This document shows positions 23,490-36,051 of a stretch of DNA of 64,000 bases, in pieces. The notes beneath the pieces were generated by a model, which saw only the letters and a list, made by a program, of their open reading frames with translations, was not told the origin of the DNA and did no database searches. The position numbers and the translations under genes are program-made. The stretch is from Coenobita brevimanus (lineage: Eukaryota; Arthropoda; Malacostraca; Decapoda; Coenobitidae): assembly GCA_032717465.1 (NCBI GenBank), contig CM064670.1, positions 11,041,118 to 11,105,117 of the forward strand, in the 5' to 3' direction. Numbering within the stretch: the first letter of the stretch is position 1; each line of letters opens with the position of its first letter.

Positions 23490-25502
23490 AGACGGAGGGG
23501 GGTGCAAGGAACAGCGTGGTGGACTGAAGAGGTGGGACAGGTTGTGGCACAAAAGAAGAAAGCATACAATGAATGGATGAGAAATAGGGGCGTGGAAGAA
23601 GTTGAGAGGCGGAAGAGAGAGTTATATGTAGAAAGAAAGAGAGAGGTGAAAAGATTAATAAGAGAGAGTAAGAAGAGAGTGGATGAGGAATTTGGAAGAA
23701 ATTTGAGTGTAAAGTGGAGGGACTGTAAGAAAATGTTCTGGAAAGAGGTGAAAAGAGTAAGACAGGGTGGAAGTGAAGTTAGCAGGGGAGTGAAAGATAA
23801 AAACGGTAGATTACTAGTGGAGGAGGGAGAAAAAGTGAGCAGATGGAGAGCACACTTTAAGGAATTGTTCAACATAGAGGATGGAAGTAATGCGAGTATA
23901 AGTGGCTGGGGAATGGCTGGGAGAAGGAGGGAGGTGAGAAGACAGGAAGAAATCAGTAGGATAGAAGTTGTGGAAGCAATGAAGAAAATTAAATCGGGGA
24001 AAGCCCCAGGAATTGATGGAGTGTGTGGTGAAATGCTGAAGCATGGGGGAGAGATAGTAGTAGAATGGATGTGGAAGATGTGCAGATTGGCCTGGGAGGA
24101 AGGTAGAGTCCCGGAGGATTGGAAGTCAGGTATAATTATTCCCTTGTACAAAGGAAAGGGGGGAAAAGAAGTGTGTGGTAAAGGGGCATTTGTCTTCTTA
24201 GTATAATAGGAAAAGTGCATGGTAGGATCCTTATAGACAGAGTTAGAGAAAGAACAGAAAAATTAGTTGGAGAAGAACAGGGAGGCTTTAGGAAGGGAAG
24301 AGGTTGTGTAGATCAGATATTCATTCTTAGATCTTTAGTGGAAAAGTTTCTAGAGAAGGGAAAGAAGTTGTATGCGGCTTTCATGGATTTGGAGAAAGCA
24401 TATGACAGGGTGGATAGACAAGGATTGTGGAAAGTGTTAAGAATATATGGAGTAGATGGGAAGTTGTTGAATGCTGTGAAGAGTATGTACGATGGTGCGA
24501 AGGCTGCAGTGCGTGTGGATGGTGAACTAAATGAATTTTTCTCTTTGAAAATTGGGTTGAAACAGGGATGTGTCATGTCTCCATGGTTGTTCAATCTGTA
24601 CATGGATGGGGTAATAAAAGAGGTACAAGGTAGGGTAGTGGATGTTGGAGTGGCCCTGGTGAGAGAGGATAGTGTTTGGAAACTCCCTGTACTGTTGTTT
24701 GCAGATGATACTGTGTTGTTGAGTGAAGACGAAGGGGAGCTGCAAGGCTTGGTGGATGAGTTTGGGAGTGTGTAAGAAACGGAATCTAAAGGTGAATGTA
24801 GGGAAGAGTAAAAGTGATGGTCGTTGAGAGAGGTGAAGTCAGTGAATGTACAGAGAGGTTGGATGGTGAGGAACTGGAAAATGTGAGCACGTTTAAGTAC
24901 TTGGGTAGTGTGATGAGTAAGGATGGAGGTTTGGAGGGTGAAGTGCTTGAAAGGGTACAGCAGGGAAGAAAGGTTGCTGGTTCTTTGAAAGCAGTGATAA
25001 GAAACAGGGAAGTGAGCATGGAAGTGAAAAAGTTACTACATGACAGTATTGTGATACCAACTCTAACGTACGGAAGTGAAGCTTGGACGTTGTTGGAAGG
25101 ACACAAGTCAAGAGTGAGAGCAGTGGAAATGAATTATTTAAGAGGAGCCTGTGGAGTCACATGGAGAGACAGGCTGACGAATGAGGATATAAAGGAGCGT
25201 TGTGGTGTGGATGTGGATGTGATAGGAAGTGTTATGAGGAACACACTGAGGTGGTTTGGCCATGTGGAGAGGATGGAGGGTGAGAGACTGACGAAGAGAG
25301 TGTATGTGAGTGAGGTGGAGGGGGGAAGAGGGAGGGGGAGGCCGAGGATGAGATGGAGGGATGGGGTGGAGAGATATGAGAGAGGGGGATGTGAGTTGGG
25401 AGCAGGGCAGTGAAATGGCGGTGGACAGGGCGACTTGGAGGCGATTTGTTTGTGGCCACCCCAAACGGGATTGAGGCGTCTGGCAATAGATAGATAGATA
25501 GA
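23490..25502 (+). pseudogene. LINE-A: non-LTR retrotransposon ORF2 relic with RT domain and 3' end (longest copy)
   Basis: Encodes the C-terminal half of a LINE polyprotein in three frames. The pre-RT segment starts near AWWTEEVGQVVAQKKKAY (23515 onward). The fingers motif KSGKAPGIDGVCGEML is at about 23995. After a frameshift near 24180 the palm contains EEQGGFRKGRGCVDQI, AFMDLEKAYDRVDR (catalytic Asp), GLKQGCVMSPWLFNLYMD and FADDTVLL (the catalytic YxDD box in the FADD form). Further frameshifts at about 24772 (loss of TG in a GTGTG run) and about 24813 separate the thumb and the tail, which ends TLRWFGHVERMEGERL and RATWRRFVCGHPKRD-like. The 3' end carries a (TAGA)n tail at 25486-25501. 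The 5' endonuclease part is absent, so it is 5'-truncated. RTE-like or Jockey-like, not settled by eye. The frameshifts make it inactive. Confidence 0.9.
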
Positions 25503-26344
25503 AAAACCCTTCAACTAATGAGAATAAAATAATCTGGAGCATGTAGGAGTAAGATTTAAAGACGTCCTCATGCTGAAGGGGTTAAGCAGATGCTAATTGA
25601 ATTGCTCTTAATTACTCTAATTTTGTCACCATTAGACAATTTTATTCAGCTTAGGACAGACCTCCCGTTGTGAAGATGTTATCACGCGAACCTGGAGTTA
25701 CCGAGGCACAATTGGCGGTACAATCTGGGTCAAGAGTTCGTTACACTGTCTCCAAACTTTATCACTTCCATCAATATTAAATAAAAAAAACAATAACGTC
25801 AGACGTGTAAAATATATCACGCCAAGGAATGACGTATAAAATAAATTAAAAAAAAAAATCAGACGTAGTGTATTTTCGACCTTTTAGCCTGATGACAATT
25901 TCGTTTTAATCATCTAACACGAAAAAAAAAAAAAAATCTTATTCATATTGGAGAGACTTTGAAAGGAAGATATGAGACATAGTACTTATTATCCCCTTCC
26001 CTTCTTGAGATGTTTTCTTTGCTGCATCAGGTCGCCTTTCCGAAAAGACACAGATAAATACATCCTTGTGGTGAGAAGAAAATAAATGAAAGAAAGAAAT
26101 TCCCGCGGTGAGGAGCTAATAAATAAATAAATAATAATGAATACAAGAAATACGTCATTATACTAAAGTGACCCCAAGAGATCCGTCTAAGCTTACAATA
26201 ATAATATCTTCAATGGTCCGGAACCGCTATATATCACAATCCAAAGATAAGTGACTAAAATGTTCAACAATATTGGCTTCATTTGTGCAGAAACCCAGTC
26301 CTCAGAAATATGACCTGCCCTGACTCCGCCTCAATGAGCACATA
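25503..26344. other. No gene recognised
   Basis: AT-rich, with a TTTTATTCAGCTTAGGACAG motif at 25639 that belongs to the flank of DR-1 elements. Confidence 0.55.
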
Positions 26345-26600
26345 ATTACTCTTTTTCACCTTAACCTGGCACAGATTATTATCCTTCTGCAGCTTCTTAT
26401 TTGCGTAGTTCAGGGACAGAGTAAGATACTGTGACCCTAAATTCCTCCCAGAGCACTTCCTTGTGACTAGAATTTACATCTCTTCCATAGCACTTCTTTG
26501 TGACTAGCGCTATCAATTTGTGTTCTTTTCTTGTTTCAGGACAGTATTCAGGGTAGAGAGATGACAATTTCAGGCCAAGTTAGAGGTAAAAAGGTATAGT
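26345..26600 (+). mobile_element. DR-1 repeat copy
   Basis: ATTACTCTTTTTCACCTTAA at the left and CCAAGTTAGAGGTAAAAAGG at the right. It contains an internal duplication of the CACTTC(C/T)TTGTGACTAG segment. Confidence 0.66.
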
Positions 26601-26767
26601 ATACAAGAGGACTGGAATTTCATCTCATAAGCTCGAAACCCAGGAGGAGTAAAGAACATAAAATATTAATTCATTTTACTTTTAAAATGTCCTAAAAAAA
26701 AAAAAAAAAAAAGCCCGAACACCCCTTTTCCACACCTTAGTTAATGAGGTGGCATGAAAGATATTTG

Positions 26768-26771
<4 letters not shown>

Positions 26772-26826
<55 letters not shown>
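26772..26826. repeat. (GA)n then (GT)n
   Basis: GA at 26772-26800 passes directly into GT. Confidence 0.95.
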
Positions 26827-26831
<5 letters not shown>

Positions 26832-27109
26832 TGTGTGCGTGCACGTGCGTAGGTGAGTTCGTGCTTGAGTGCGTGTGCGTGTGTGGGCACTAATGATGAA
26901 ATGTATGAAAAGCACAAATAAGTTCTTTGCCAGGATCTTTACCAGCCTTAATGATTTTCCATGAAGAGAGTAAGGCTTCTGAGAACGGCAAATGATAAAT
27001 TTACGAAATCTCTTGAACGTGTCGCCTGATGGTAAAATATTTCTCATTTAGTGTGGAGTGGATTTCCTCGTTATTTCAGTTTTATTGCGGACATTTGGTG
27101 TGGTGGGGG

Positions 27110-27244
27110 TTGATTGCTGAAGGAGTGGACTGCTGTTTATAAGGTCACGAGGTCGATTCCAGATGAGGCAGGGAGGAGTCTGAGGGAATGTAGGTCGTTA
27201 ACAGCCTTATACCTGGCACAGAACTCATCAACATGTCAAAAAAT

Positions 27245-27247
<3 letters not shown>
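27110..27247 (+). mobile_element. SINE-1-like fragment, decayed
   Basis: TCACGAGGTCGATTCCAG resembles a B box, followed by GAGGCAGGGA and CAACATGTCAAAAAATAA, in the same order as SINE-1. A (CA)n array replaces the rest. Confidence 0.5.
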
Positions 27248-27283
<36 letters not shown>

Positions 27284-27362
27284 CAAACATGTACACACTT
27301 ACACTTACACACATAGGGATGCACAAAAACCCAAGTGGTGACAACTTATAAAACAGAGGAAG

Positions 27363-27690
27363 GTTTACTGAAAGAAGAGACCATGACGATTTCTAATACT
27401 GAAGAAGGTCATTGAAAGACGAGACCACGACGATATTTAGATCGGGGGAAGGTTCATTGAAAGATGAGACCATGACGATTTATGTAGCAGAAGAAGGTTC
27501 ACTGAAAGAAGAGACCATGACGATTTATACAGCAGAAGAAGGTTCACTGAAAGAAGAGACCATGACGATTTATACAGCAGAAGAAGGTTCACTGAAAGAA
27601 GAAACCATGACGATTTATACAGGAGAAGAAGGTTCACTAAATGAAGAGACCATGACGATTCTAGACTGCTGGAAGCTTTACTGAAAGAAT
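27363..27690 (+). repeat. 45-bp minisatellite, about seven copies, open in one frame
   Basis: Unit GGTTCACTGAAAGAAGAGAC...CATGACGATTTATACAGCAGAAGAA, 45 bases. One frame stays open from 27412 to 27684, with the 15-residue period GSLKEETMTIYTAEE. A one-base deletion between the first two units breaks that frame, and no start context, splice sites or neighbours support a gene. Confidence 0.82.
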
Positions 27691-28102
27691 ATATCCAGAC
27701 AAGGGAGGCACGCAAGGAAGGAATGTACAATCAACAACAAAGTCCTGTCGCCTCTCTTGGCTTTCCCTCCATCAGTTTATAAAGTTCGTCTGGTGGATGC
27801 AAAGCACAGCACCGATGAAACTGATCAGTAGCCTATTAAATCATAGGAGTTAGCTGCTGTTGGCTTAAGAGGCAGTAGAGAAAAAATTAAGGATGAGGGC
27901 ATAACTTTTGTTTGTGACAGTACATAAAAGAACTAATGGTCATTTTGTTAACACTTGGTAAGCAAAAGTCTGGAGCGTCCGTGGAAAATTTTGTAATCAT
28001 TTCTGAACTATGTGATGACGGTAGAACATGTCTGACCTTTCTCTGTCGTTGCTGACTGTGTTCTTTAATGTGGGATGCAGACTAATGACATCTAAAAATT
28101 AA

Positions 28103-28860
28103 CCCGTCACGTCCCGAGGTTTTCCGCACCTCCGACATCCCCCAGTCCTAAGGTATTTTCGAAAAAAAATTTTTTAGCTAAAACTTTCGCTTTTGGTGAG
28201 AAACATCGAAAATTCATAGAGAAATCGCTCACCTGAGGTTTAAAATACCCAATCCCGGTAGGAATTCCTCCTTGCCTGACTGGGTTTTCTAACGTGCTGG
28301 CACCAAAGAAAACGAGTCCTATGGGAGGGTAACTATTTTATCCACTCATAAACGGTATTTATTTATTTACTTGGTACGAATGTATATGTAGTATGAGAGT
28401 ATATTGGTTTTCAAGCAGTAATAAAGGCATTATAAGCATTGTTTCACTCACTAACTAATCACCATACCTGACCTTTTTTTGCCACATTACCTGATCATTA
28501 TTTCTGGTTGTTACTTCTTCTAATGATATGTAAACATTGTCTTCCACATTGTCATCGATTGGGGAATCACTCTGGCCCTGAATATCTTTACTAGCCAGGT
28601 CACTGGTAACAGGTGAATTGCCGAGACAATGGCGTGAGGGGGGGAGGGGGGAGGTTATGCGGCGTAAGGCATTGTCCCTGCTTGGCATCTTGTAGAGGAA
28701 TAGATGAAGGTGTCCCGTGTATACATACGAAAAATCACGCGCGAAAATTGAAAATTGTGCAAATTAGGGACCTTGCAATTGCACTACGTACTGGTACGTC
28801 GCCAGGACTGGCAAATGCAAATCGTTGCAACGTACCCATACGTCAACGGGACGGGGCGGG
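28103..28860 (+). mobile_element. TTAA-flanked nonautonomous element, subfamily B, 758 bp
   Basis: TTAA at 28099-28102 and 28861-28864. Termini are CCCGTCACGTCCCG and, reverse complemented, CCCGCCCCGTCCCG. The interior matches the copies at 55351 and 60142 (for example GGTGAGAAACATCGAAAATT and AACGGTATTTATTTATTTAC). No long reading frame. Confidence 0.85.
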
Positions 28861-28864
28861 TTAA

Positions 28865-30037
28865 AGGTGTTCCACAAATGACCGGAAAAAATGAGACTTG
28901 CTTATTCCGTCCTGCTATAGGTTTTAAAAATAAGGGCTTATGTAGTACTATCCTAATCTTAATAACCTTTTGAGTCCGAAACACGCATATTTCATCTTTT
29001 TCATACATATGACTTGGCCCACTTATCTTTAAGACGGACTATGAAGGCATATTTTCCTGCTGTAACAGGCTATTGGCTCTATGCCTTGTTTCTCAAGGAA
29101 CATAATAATATTCTGCATTATTACATATTTTACACCAATCTCCAATATGTGCTCAAATACTGCTTTTCTGGACATTGTTGCAGCAATATATCACCACATG
29201 GCCAAGCTGTTGAACAGTCACAAAGGATGGTTAAGCATACTGAATGTAAAATCTGAATATTATGATAATCAAGCAAAAAGTCATTCAACGTAATGATACC
29301 AAGAAATAACGCTGGACATGCCAACGCTATCACTATAAGCAGTATCTACTGGGAGATATAGATGGCGTTGTTTAGAACATAGTAATTATCGCAGTGAATT
29401 TATTCATGTGAGAGCAGATATGAGCACCAGGATACAACTGGGACTTGTAGTCAAAACATATATCCACAATATGGAACCATAACTAGCGTGTAGATCGCTG
29501 TAGATTTTTAAAGAATCCTTTATATGCTTGGCGATGTATAATATTTGCATCGCTAGTTACTTCACAGCATTAATTAGCTTACAGTAAGTTGTTTACTTAA
29601 TCTAATTGCTTGAGTCTACCACTAATCCACTCCTCACGACCTTAGCTATTCAGTGATGTCAGGTACCATTGTTTACGAGCACCTGAAGAACAATGAGAGT
29701 GCTCAGAACCTGAGACTCAAGTTGCAACCATTTACAACTTTGCGAACGATCTTGCAACAACAATATGTTTATGCGTCATTTATGCACACAGGCGCCGGTA
29801 TAGAGAAGATAAATCGTTGTTATCAAATGATGCGAACATATTCTGGACGATCTGTGGTAAAACTACTCAGTTTGAATAAAGCTGAAAATTCTAATAAGTG
29901 TCACATTTCAAACCAATCTGGCCCACTGTGCGGCCCGAGAAGTGATGTCAAGCAATATGTAGATAGATAGCTAGACAGGTAGGTAGGTACGTAGGTAGGT
30001 ACTGTAGGTAGATACAGTAGGAAGGTGGGCAAACAGG

Positions 30038-30070
<33 letters not shown>

Positions 30071-30512
30071 TTTCGTACATATGCAGACTGAAACTTTGCA
30101 ATATTTATATGAGCAATCTGCACACGCGAGCCAACAAAAATGGTTGCATAAAGAGAGAAGGCAACCATCTGAATATGTATTTTTCTTTTTTGCGATGTGC
30201 GACATACTCGTAAATATGGAAAAGGCATCATAGTAATATCTGGGAGTTGGATGTTTGCGATGTGATAAGAAAATGTAAGAACAATATAGAAAACTTTGGC
30301 TCTTGAATGTGGCTGAACTTAAAAAAAAAAAAAAAAAAAATCTTTATTATGGTACCTTTTGTGGAAGGTTGGATCTATGTAGTAAACATTAGGAACTGAG
30401 TGTATGCATGAATATATAAAAAATGCAAGCTAGAAACACTGCAAGAACAAGTATGTGTGATTAAAAGCAATGAAGAAAACGCTGGTACGAGTATATTAGT
30501 GTGTTATATGTA
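28865..30512. other. No convincing gene
   Basis: A 105-codon frame at 29653-29970 lacks any motif or composition signal. (GTAG)n at 29970-30000, (GA)n at 30042-30069 and an A run at 30320. Confidence 0.5.
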
Positions 30513-30722
30513 ACGGCTCGTACACACCAAGATACAAAGTCGCACAACATGGTCTATGGACTGTCTCGCATCAGTCTCTAGACAATTCAGAGACAAAGTT
30601 GCCTTGTCTCCAAAGTGTCTCTGGACTGTCACCCGTCTGGGTCTGGATTGACTCGCAACAGTCGAGATACATAATCGCTCGACTGTCTCTAGACTTTGTA
30701 TCTCGGTGTGTACGAGGCTTAA
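30513..30722. mobile_element. MITE-D, about 210 bp
   Basis: The left end GGCTCGTACACACCAAGATA mirrors the right end, which in reverse complement reads GCCTCGTACACACCGAGATA; both continue CAAAGTC. The interior is a string of CTGTCTC/AGTCTCTAGA repeats. TAA and TTA flank it. Confidence 0.75.
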
Positions 30723-30827
30723 GAAGCATGTCTATGTCAGGTTTGTATTTCAGTGCCGTAGGTCCAAAGTGGTCACTAGAACAAACAAAAAAAAAAGAAG
30801 AAAAGAAATAAAAGTCCATCCATCAAT

Positions 30828-31222
30828 CCACCCATCATCCAATCCTTAGTTGCCCCATGAGGAGCGTAGAAGCCCGGGACTAGGCAAGTTGGTCCTGACA
30901 TTTAAGATGAGAGTGACCAGCCTCACTCATCCTTGAGTGGCATTACGTGAGCAATAAACCCCAACCATCTCTTGGATGTAAACCTTCACCGGCTCTGTCC
31001 GATTGCAGCGCCTTAATTACCCACTCAACTACCAGGCGCTAAAATTTGGTTATATGGTTACTATCCAGCTTAGGGAATGGTTTCCTGGTGTACAGGAAAC
31101 CATTTGGCTTGTCACTCAGTGTAGAGTCACCCAGAGGCAGAAGGAAGAGGAAAGAATGAAGAAATAAAAGAAGAGGGAGTGTAAAGTCACCCGTACGCAG
31201 ACGGACGAGGAAAGAATGAAAA
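30828..31222 (-). mobile_element. R1 interspersed repeat copy
   Basis: Antisense R1: the CCATCAATCCACCCATCATC tail, then GTTGCCCCATGAGGAGCGTA, GCAATAAACCCCAACCATC, GGTTTCCTGGTGTACAGGAA and GTGTAGAGTCACCCAGAGG. Confidence 0.75.
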
Positions 31223-31254
31223 TAGGTCTTGCTACACTTATTAGCATATATGAA

Positions 31255-31400
31255 ATGGTTAATGTACCTCCCTAAAATGCAAGTGTGAGATGTACCTCCC
31301 TAAAATGCAAGTGTGAGATGGCTTAGGGTACCATGCTGGCATACAAAAGTGAGATGGCTTAATGTACCTCGTTGGAATGCAAGTATGGAAAGGCTTAGTG
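31255..31400 (+). repeat. Short tandem repeat, 28-bp unit plus diverged longer units
   Basis: GTACCTCCCTAAAATGCAAG is repeated exactly at 28-base spacing (31264, 31292), followed by two longer diverged units with GAGATGGCTTA. Confidence 0.7.
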
Positions 31401-31919
31401 TATTGCCATAATTTTATTCCTTTCCGTTGCATGAAACCATATCAAAACCTAAATATATGAACTTAAACTAATGAACAATAATAAAGCAGGTAAGTATCTC
31501 ACTTCATTTTTATCTTTTCAGACCGCCAAAATCTAATTTCATCTCACTCAACGAATTAGCAGTAATCAAATGGTTTTCAGTCTAGTTCCATTACTTCGAA
31601 ATTTGAAGGCTGAGAAATATATCGGAGTTACTCTTTAACGTCGTAAGTAAATGGCAGCGAGAGAAATTTATGGAACCGAGCGTAATGAGGTACACCACTT
31701 TAAATCTACTGTACAGCCAAAGAAGCCGTAGAAATCTTTGCAAGACTGAGCAATACTGGATTCAATGCTTCAAAGTAATAATGCTATATATCCACGCCAT
31801 CCCTAACCATTTAAGTGGAGCACAATTTACACGAGGAAAATACAGGTTATTGGTGAAATCTGTGCACGTTTCTGGTTTCACGATATTAAGTTTCAGGCAT
31901 TACAGCTACTTTATATACT

Positions 31920-32225
31920 GTATTCATGAATCTTAATGGTGTCGCTTTATTTTCAGATATTGCGGCAACTACCCATATTTTTCCACATTATTGTTGTCGA
32001 TTTATTTTCGAACATTACCACAACTATCTACATTCATTCATCCTAATGGTGTCGTTTTATATTAAGATATTGCTGTAGCTTTATATATGCATAAATCTTA
32101 ACTGTATTGTTGATTATTTCAGATATGGCCACAAGTATCTGTATTTGTGCATCTTAATGGTGTCGTTTTACATAAAGAAATTGCTGCAACTTTATATTCA
32201 TGCATCTGAATGGCGTCGTTTTAGT
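31920..32225 (+). repeat. Degenerate tandem repeat, unit about 60 bp, five copies
   Basis: TCTTAATGGTGTCGCTTTAT, TCCTAATGGTGTCGTTTTAT, TCTTAATGGTGTCGTTTTAC and TCTGAATGGCGTCGTTTTAG recur, each followed by AxATATTGCxGCAACT-like sequence. Confidence 0.68.
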
Positions 32226-33024
32226 GAAAATATAACTCCTTTAGTCTTTATGGAGGTTATCACATGAACAACACAATGCGAAGTCATCTATTGTTAATTA
32301 AACTCCATCAAAACACACGGAACAGCAGTAATACATTTCCATTTTATTGGTCTTTTTTTTATATATATCTACCGCGACACATAGCGATATTTTTACACTG
32401 TAATATTATTGGTTTTAGTATTAATACATGTCATTATTACGAGCACACCTTTTGAGGAGAAGTTTGTACTGAGATGCAACACTCCACTTTAGCGAGATTA
32501 ATCAAGTGAGTGACCTCATAGCATTCCTTTGAGTGAAATTTTATCCCTCAGGATCGTCTAGTTCTCAGTCCCTCTTTTCGTAACATTACTGCTGGCATTT
32601 CTTACGAAACATGCAACAGTAATTGTGCTGAGTGCTATTAAAACCAGTGTCCTTATCTATGTTTGACTCTCTGTTGCGTACGTTCTTAGAACATTCTGAG
32701 ATTATGTCACGTGAATATTTTCAAGGACTGACGAAGGCATTTCCCAATATTTATTTCGCATCTTTTTACATGCAAGTAATATAAAGGGTGTGACTAACAA
32801 GTATCAAACGTATTTCATTTTATTATTATTTTTTTCTACGAACATCGAATAAATGACTACCAGGTATACAAACTGATTTCACATTTTTGTGTTACTGGTT
32901 TACCACATGGCTTTACTACACATCTCACCACTACAATTATAAACAGTGTGTATATCTATCTATCGTCTATCTATATGCATATCTGTCTATCTATGTATCT
33001 ATCGTGTGTGTGTGTGTGTGTGTG

Positions 33025-33645
33025 TGCATAGGAATAACCATGGGAACAGACTCAGCTCCGTTCATGACAAATCTACAGTATAATTACATAGTTATGAATT
33101 CAAGTGGATGGAACGAATGTCAAAAGTTCAATATTCAGTAGCGAAGAAATTTAACAAAACTAGACGATTCCTTGATGATCTAATATCCTTAAACAATGAT
33201 GAAGAAATGAATGGAAGGACAAAATAAATATATCCAGAAGCACTAGTATTAAATAATGAAAACACCGACCACTGCCAAGCAAACTTTTAGGAAATTAATA
33301 TCAAAATAGAAAACAGTCATGTCAACAAAACTCTATGATAAGAGAGATGATTATAATTTTGAAATTATATCATACCCAAAAATGTTGGGAAACATGCCTA
33401 GAGTTCCAGCGTATGGTGTATACATGTTTCAGTTGCTACGGGTCGCAAAGGCAAGTACAAATATGGAAAACTTTACTGCAAGAATTCAACAGATCACAAG
33501 GAAATTCCTCAGTCAAGGATTTTTCAAAACAGAATTACGTAAGACATTAAAGAAAAGTATCATCGTCACTATAACTCCTTCAAACACCTGAAGGGCGAAA
33601 TGAAATATATAGTTTTACAAAAGAAATATTTGATACTGTTACGGA
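33025..33645 (+). pseudogene. Decayed reverse transcriptase of the GIPMGTDCAP / YIDD type (LINE-D)
   Basis: Shifted frames give IGITMGTDSAPFMTNLQYNY, then KFNKTRRFLDDLISLNND (the YIDD box read as FLDD), then IYPEALVLNNEN, and after 33319 STKLYDKRDDYNFEI, MPRVPAYGVYMFQLLR and LSQGFFKTELRKTLKK. I recognise this order from a distinct animal RT group lacking the LINE-A landmarks; whether it is Penelope-like cannot be settled by eye. It starts right after a (GT)n array. Stops at several places show decay. Confidence 0.68.
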
Positions 33646-33901
33646 TACAATAGTATCCCAGGGCCGTCGACAGGCAGAGTGCTCACGGGATCCCCCCTGG
33701 CTCTGTAGCAGATTAAGACCGACTACAACAAAAACCAATTATACCTACCAATTTGGACTCAGCTGGATGCTATTCAATCGACCATAACAGCAACAAATTA
33801 TTCTTCTCAGTTAGTGCGACTTAATCGACAATAACAACAACAAACCACTCCTTCCAAATTGTACGCCATTGGAAATGGCATATTTGTCCTATCTTTTCAT
33901 G

Positions 33902-33904
<3 letters not shown>

Positions 33905-33967
<63 letters not shown>

Positions 33968-34306
33968 CGTCTCTGGCACCCTTCGTACTCAGATCTCTGT
34001 TTTATATCGAGGCTTTCATAGCATCAGTCACTTTACTTCCTTGGTTATTCTCATATACACACTTACATACTACCGTCGAATTATCCACCAATTTTAGTTT
34101 ATTTCCATTCATTATGGGATCATAATCTGAGTTACCTTCTCATTAAACCACTATTATTTTGCTTTTACACTCATATTAACATTCAGGCCTTGTCACTCAC
34201 AAACATTCACAAATCTGGGAATAATCATCAAAGATTTCTTTCACATTTCAAAAGCAACGTAGCATCAGTTGCACACATCAGATATGGGATAATTTTATTT
34301 TCCCCT

Positions 34307-34347
<41 letters not shown>

Positions 34348-34453
34348 TATAGTATATACCAATACTGAGCCACTAATTTAAACATCCATCTGGTCATACG
34401 CATGCATCAGTCCCATTATGAAAACCCTTCGCAGTAGTTAGTAGTTAACCTCT

Positions 34454-34530
<77 letters not shown>
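33905..34530. repeat. (AT)n, (CA)n and (AT)n arrays
   Basis: AT at 33905-33965, CA at 34311-34344, AT at 34457-34530. Confidence 0.95.
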
Positions 34531-34531
<1 letters not shown>

Positions 34532-35664
34532 TTTTTCAAATTTTTTTCACTGTTTTTCTTCAAATATCTCATTAAAAAAAAAAAAAACTACTTAGTATCT
34601 ACCTTGCTTAGTACTTATTTGACATGACACCTGTCTTACCTTTTCTGTCCTTGTTCTTCCATTTAACGAAATCACAACACTCATTAGCTTTATTCCAAGG
34701 TAATATTTTGCAGCCTATTTGGTCACTTTTTTTTTCTCTGTTCCACTGATACAGCTCCACTAACCTCGTTCTTTTGGTTTATATCCCACTAATAGCTCAG
34801 TACGCTTTCCAAAGTTCACTGTATCAATTCCAAGTTTAATTCATATAAACAAATGCTACCCGACCACTTAAAATCTTAACAGCATTCTTCGCTAGTTTCA
34901 CCTCCACATTATCGAGCACCTCACTACTTCTTTGTATACCATTCACCTCAGCCATTTTTGTTACTACTCTTCTCTTGTCATTTCAGTTCATCGCTTTGAA
35001 TTTTATGTTGTTGCTCTTTTTTTTTATTTTTTTTTTATACCTCGATTCGATTTAGTTGTATTCTTTCATTCTTCCATTTTCTTCTGCAACATTTTCCCGT
35101 ATAAAACCTGCACATCTCCTTTCAAGAAATTTTCCCGTTTCCAGGGATATATGCCTTAATTTTCCACAGTGTTCCTCATCTTTTTCCTTCTCATTACTAA
35201 TGCCAACTTTTCTTGCTTTCATCTATCTCTTCTTTCATCCCAATTCCTGTCTTGTGTTCACTCCTTCCATTTCTTCTTTCATTTTTTTTTTTAAATCTTA
35301 TTCTGCTTCTGCAACTGACCATGCTATTTCTTTCTTGTCAGTTGACACCTTTCCAGTACCACACAATCGTTTATCATCACTCAGTTAATACTGTTTGTAT
35401 GTCCTCCACAGATTTCCGAAATGCTATGCTTCCATTTCACTGACTAATTCCTCTGCACATTGTTTTTCAGTTTTCCAGTTATATTGTTTCTCTGACTATA
35501 TGGTTACTTTTTTTTGTCATCTTTTGCTCACGTTCCTCTGAATTCCACTTCACACCACATAATCTGTTCAATTAATCACCCAAAATAAATTTTTATTAGG
35601 TTATCATTGCACTATTATGGCACGGCAAACTTCACAGCTTCCGTTCGTGCACCATTAAAAGCCC
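34531..35664. other. AT/CT-rich stretch upstream of gene 1
   Basis: Pyrimidine-biased, no recognised motif. 5' untranslated exons or the promoter of gene 1 may lie here, but no TATA or initiator can be singled out. Confidence 0.45.
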
Positions 35665-35885
35665 CAGTGTCTTGCTTGCAGGAGGCAGGCAAGGGCGGTG
35701 ACAGTAAGGGTGTGGGCACTGTGTGCTGGTATGATCAAGCTGCTGACGAAGAAAATTTTAACAGTTCATACGGAGAAATAAATTATTCAAAACGAGGTAA
35801 AAAAAATAAAAGAAAGAAAGAAAGAAATCTCGAACACCAACGATGATACAGCGCAGTGTCTTGTTTGCAGGTGGGGCAGGCGAGG

Positions 35886-36051
35886 ATGAATGTGATGAGA
35901 GGCAGAATGTGGGCGATGTGGACTGGTGTGGTCGTTTGGGCGTTACTGTGGCCGTCTGCAATAGCCCACGGAGGACTGGGAGCGGATTACATACTGCCGG
36001 GCTTCAGGATGTACGAACCTTCTTTAATGGTCGCTCCCGTTGCATCTCGTT
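35886..36051 (+). CDS. Gene 1 exon 1 coding part: signal peptide and N-terminus
   Basis: The first ATG after an acceptor-like TTTGCAG at 35864-35870 opens a frame giving MNVMRGRMWAMW followed by a hydrophobic core. Later in-frame ATGs at 35895, 35907 and 35916 also leave a workable signal peptide, so the exact start is uncertain. The exon ends in front of a consensus donor GTAAGT at 36052, with one base of a cysteine codon left over. The segment before the donor (EPSLMVAPVASRC) matches the paralogue (EPLMETPVTSHC). Confidence 0.75.

Noticed and set aside
23480..24220. 246-codon minus-strand frame
   Set aside because: Antisense of LINE-A; the sense strand has RT motifs in the right order.
29653..29970. 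105-codon frame considered as a small gene
   Set aside because: No recognisable domain, no signal peptide, no splice or neighbour support; length is within chance for this window.
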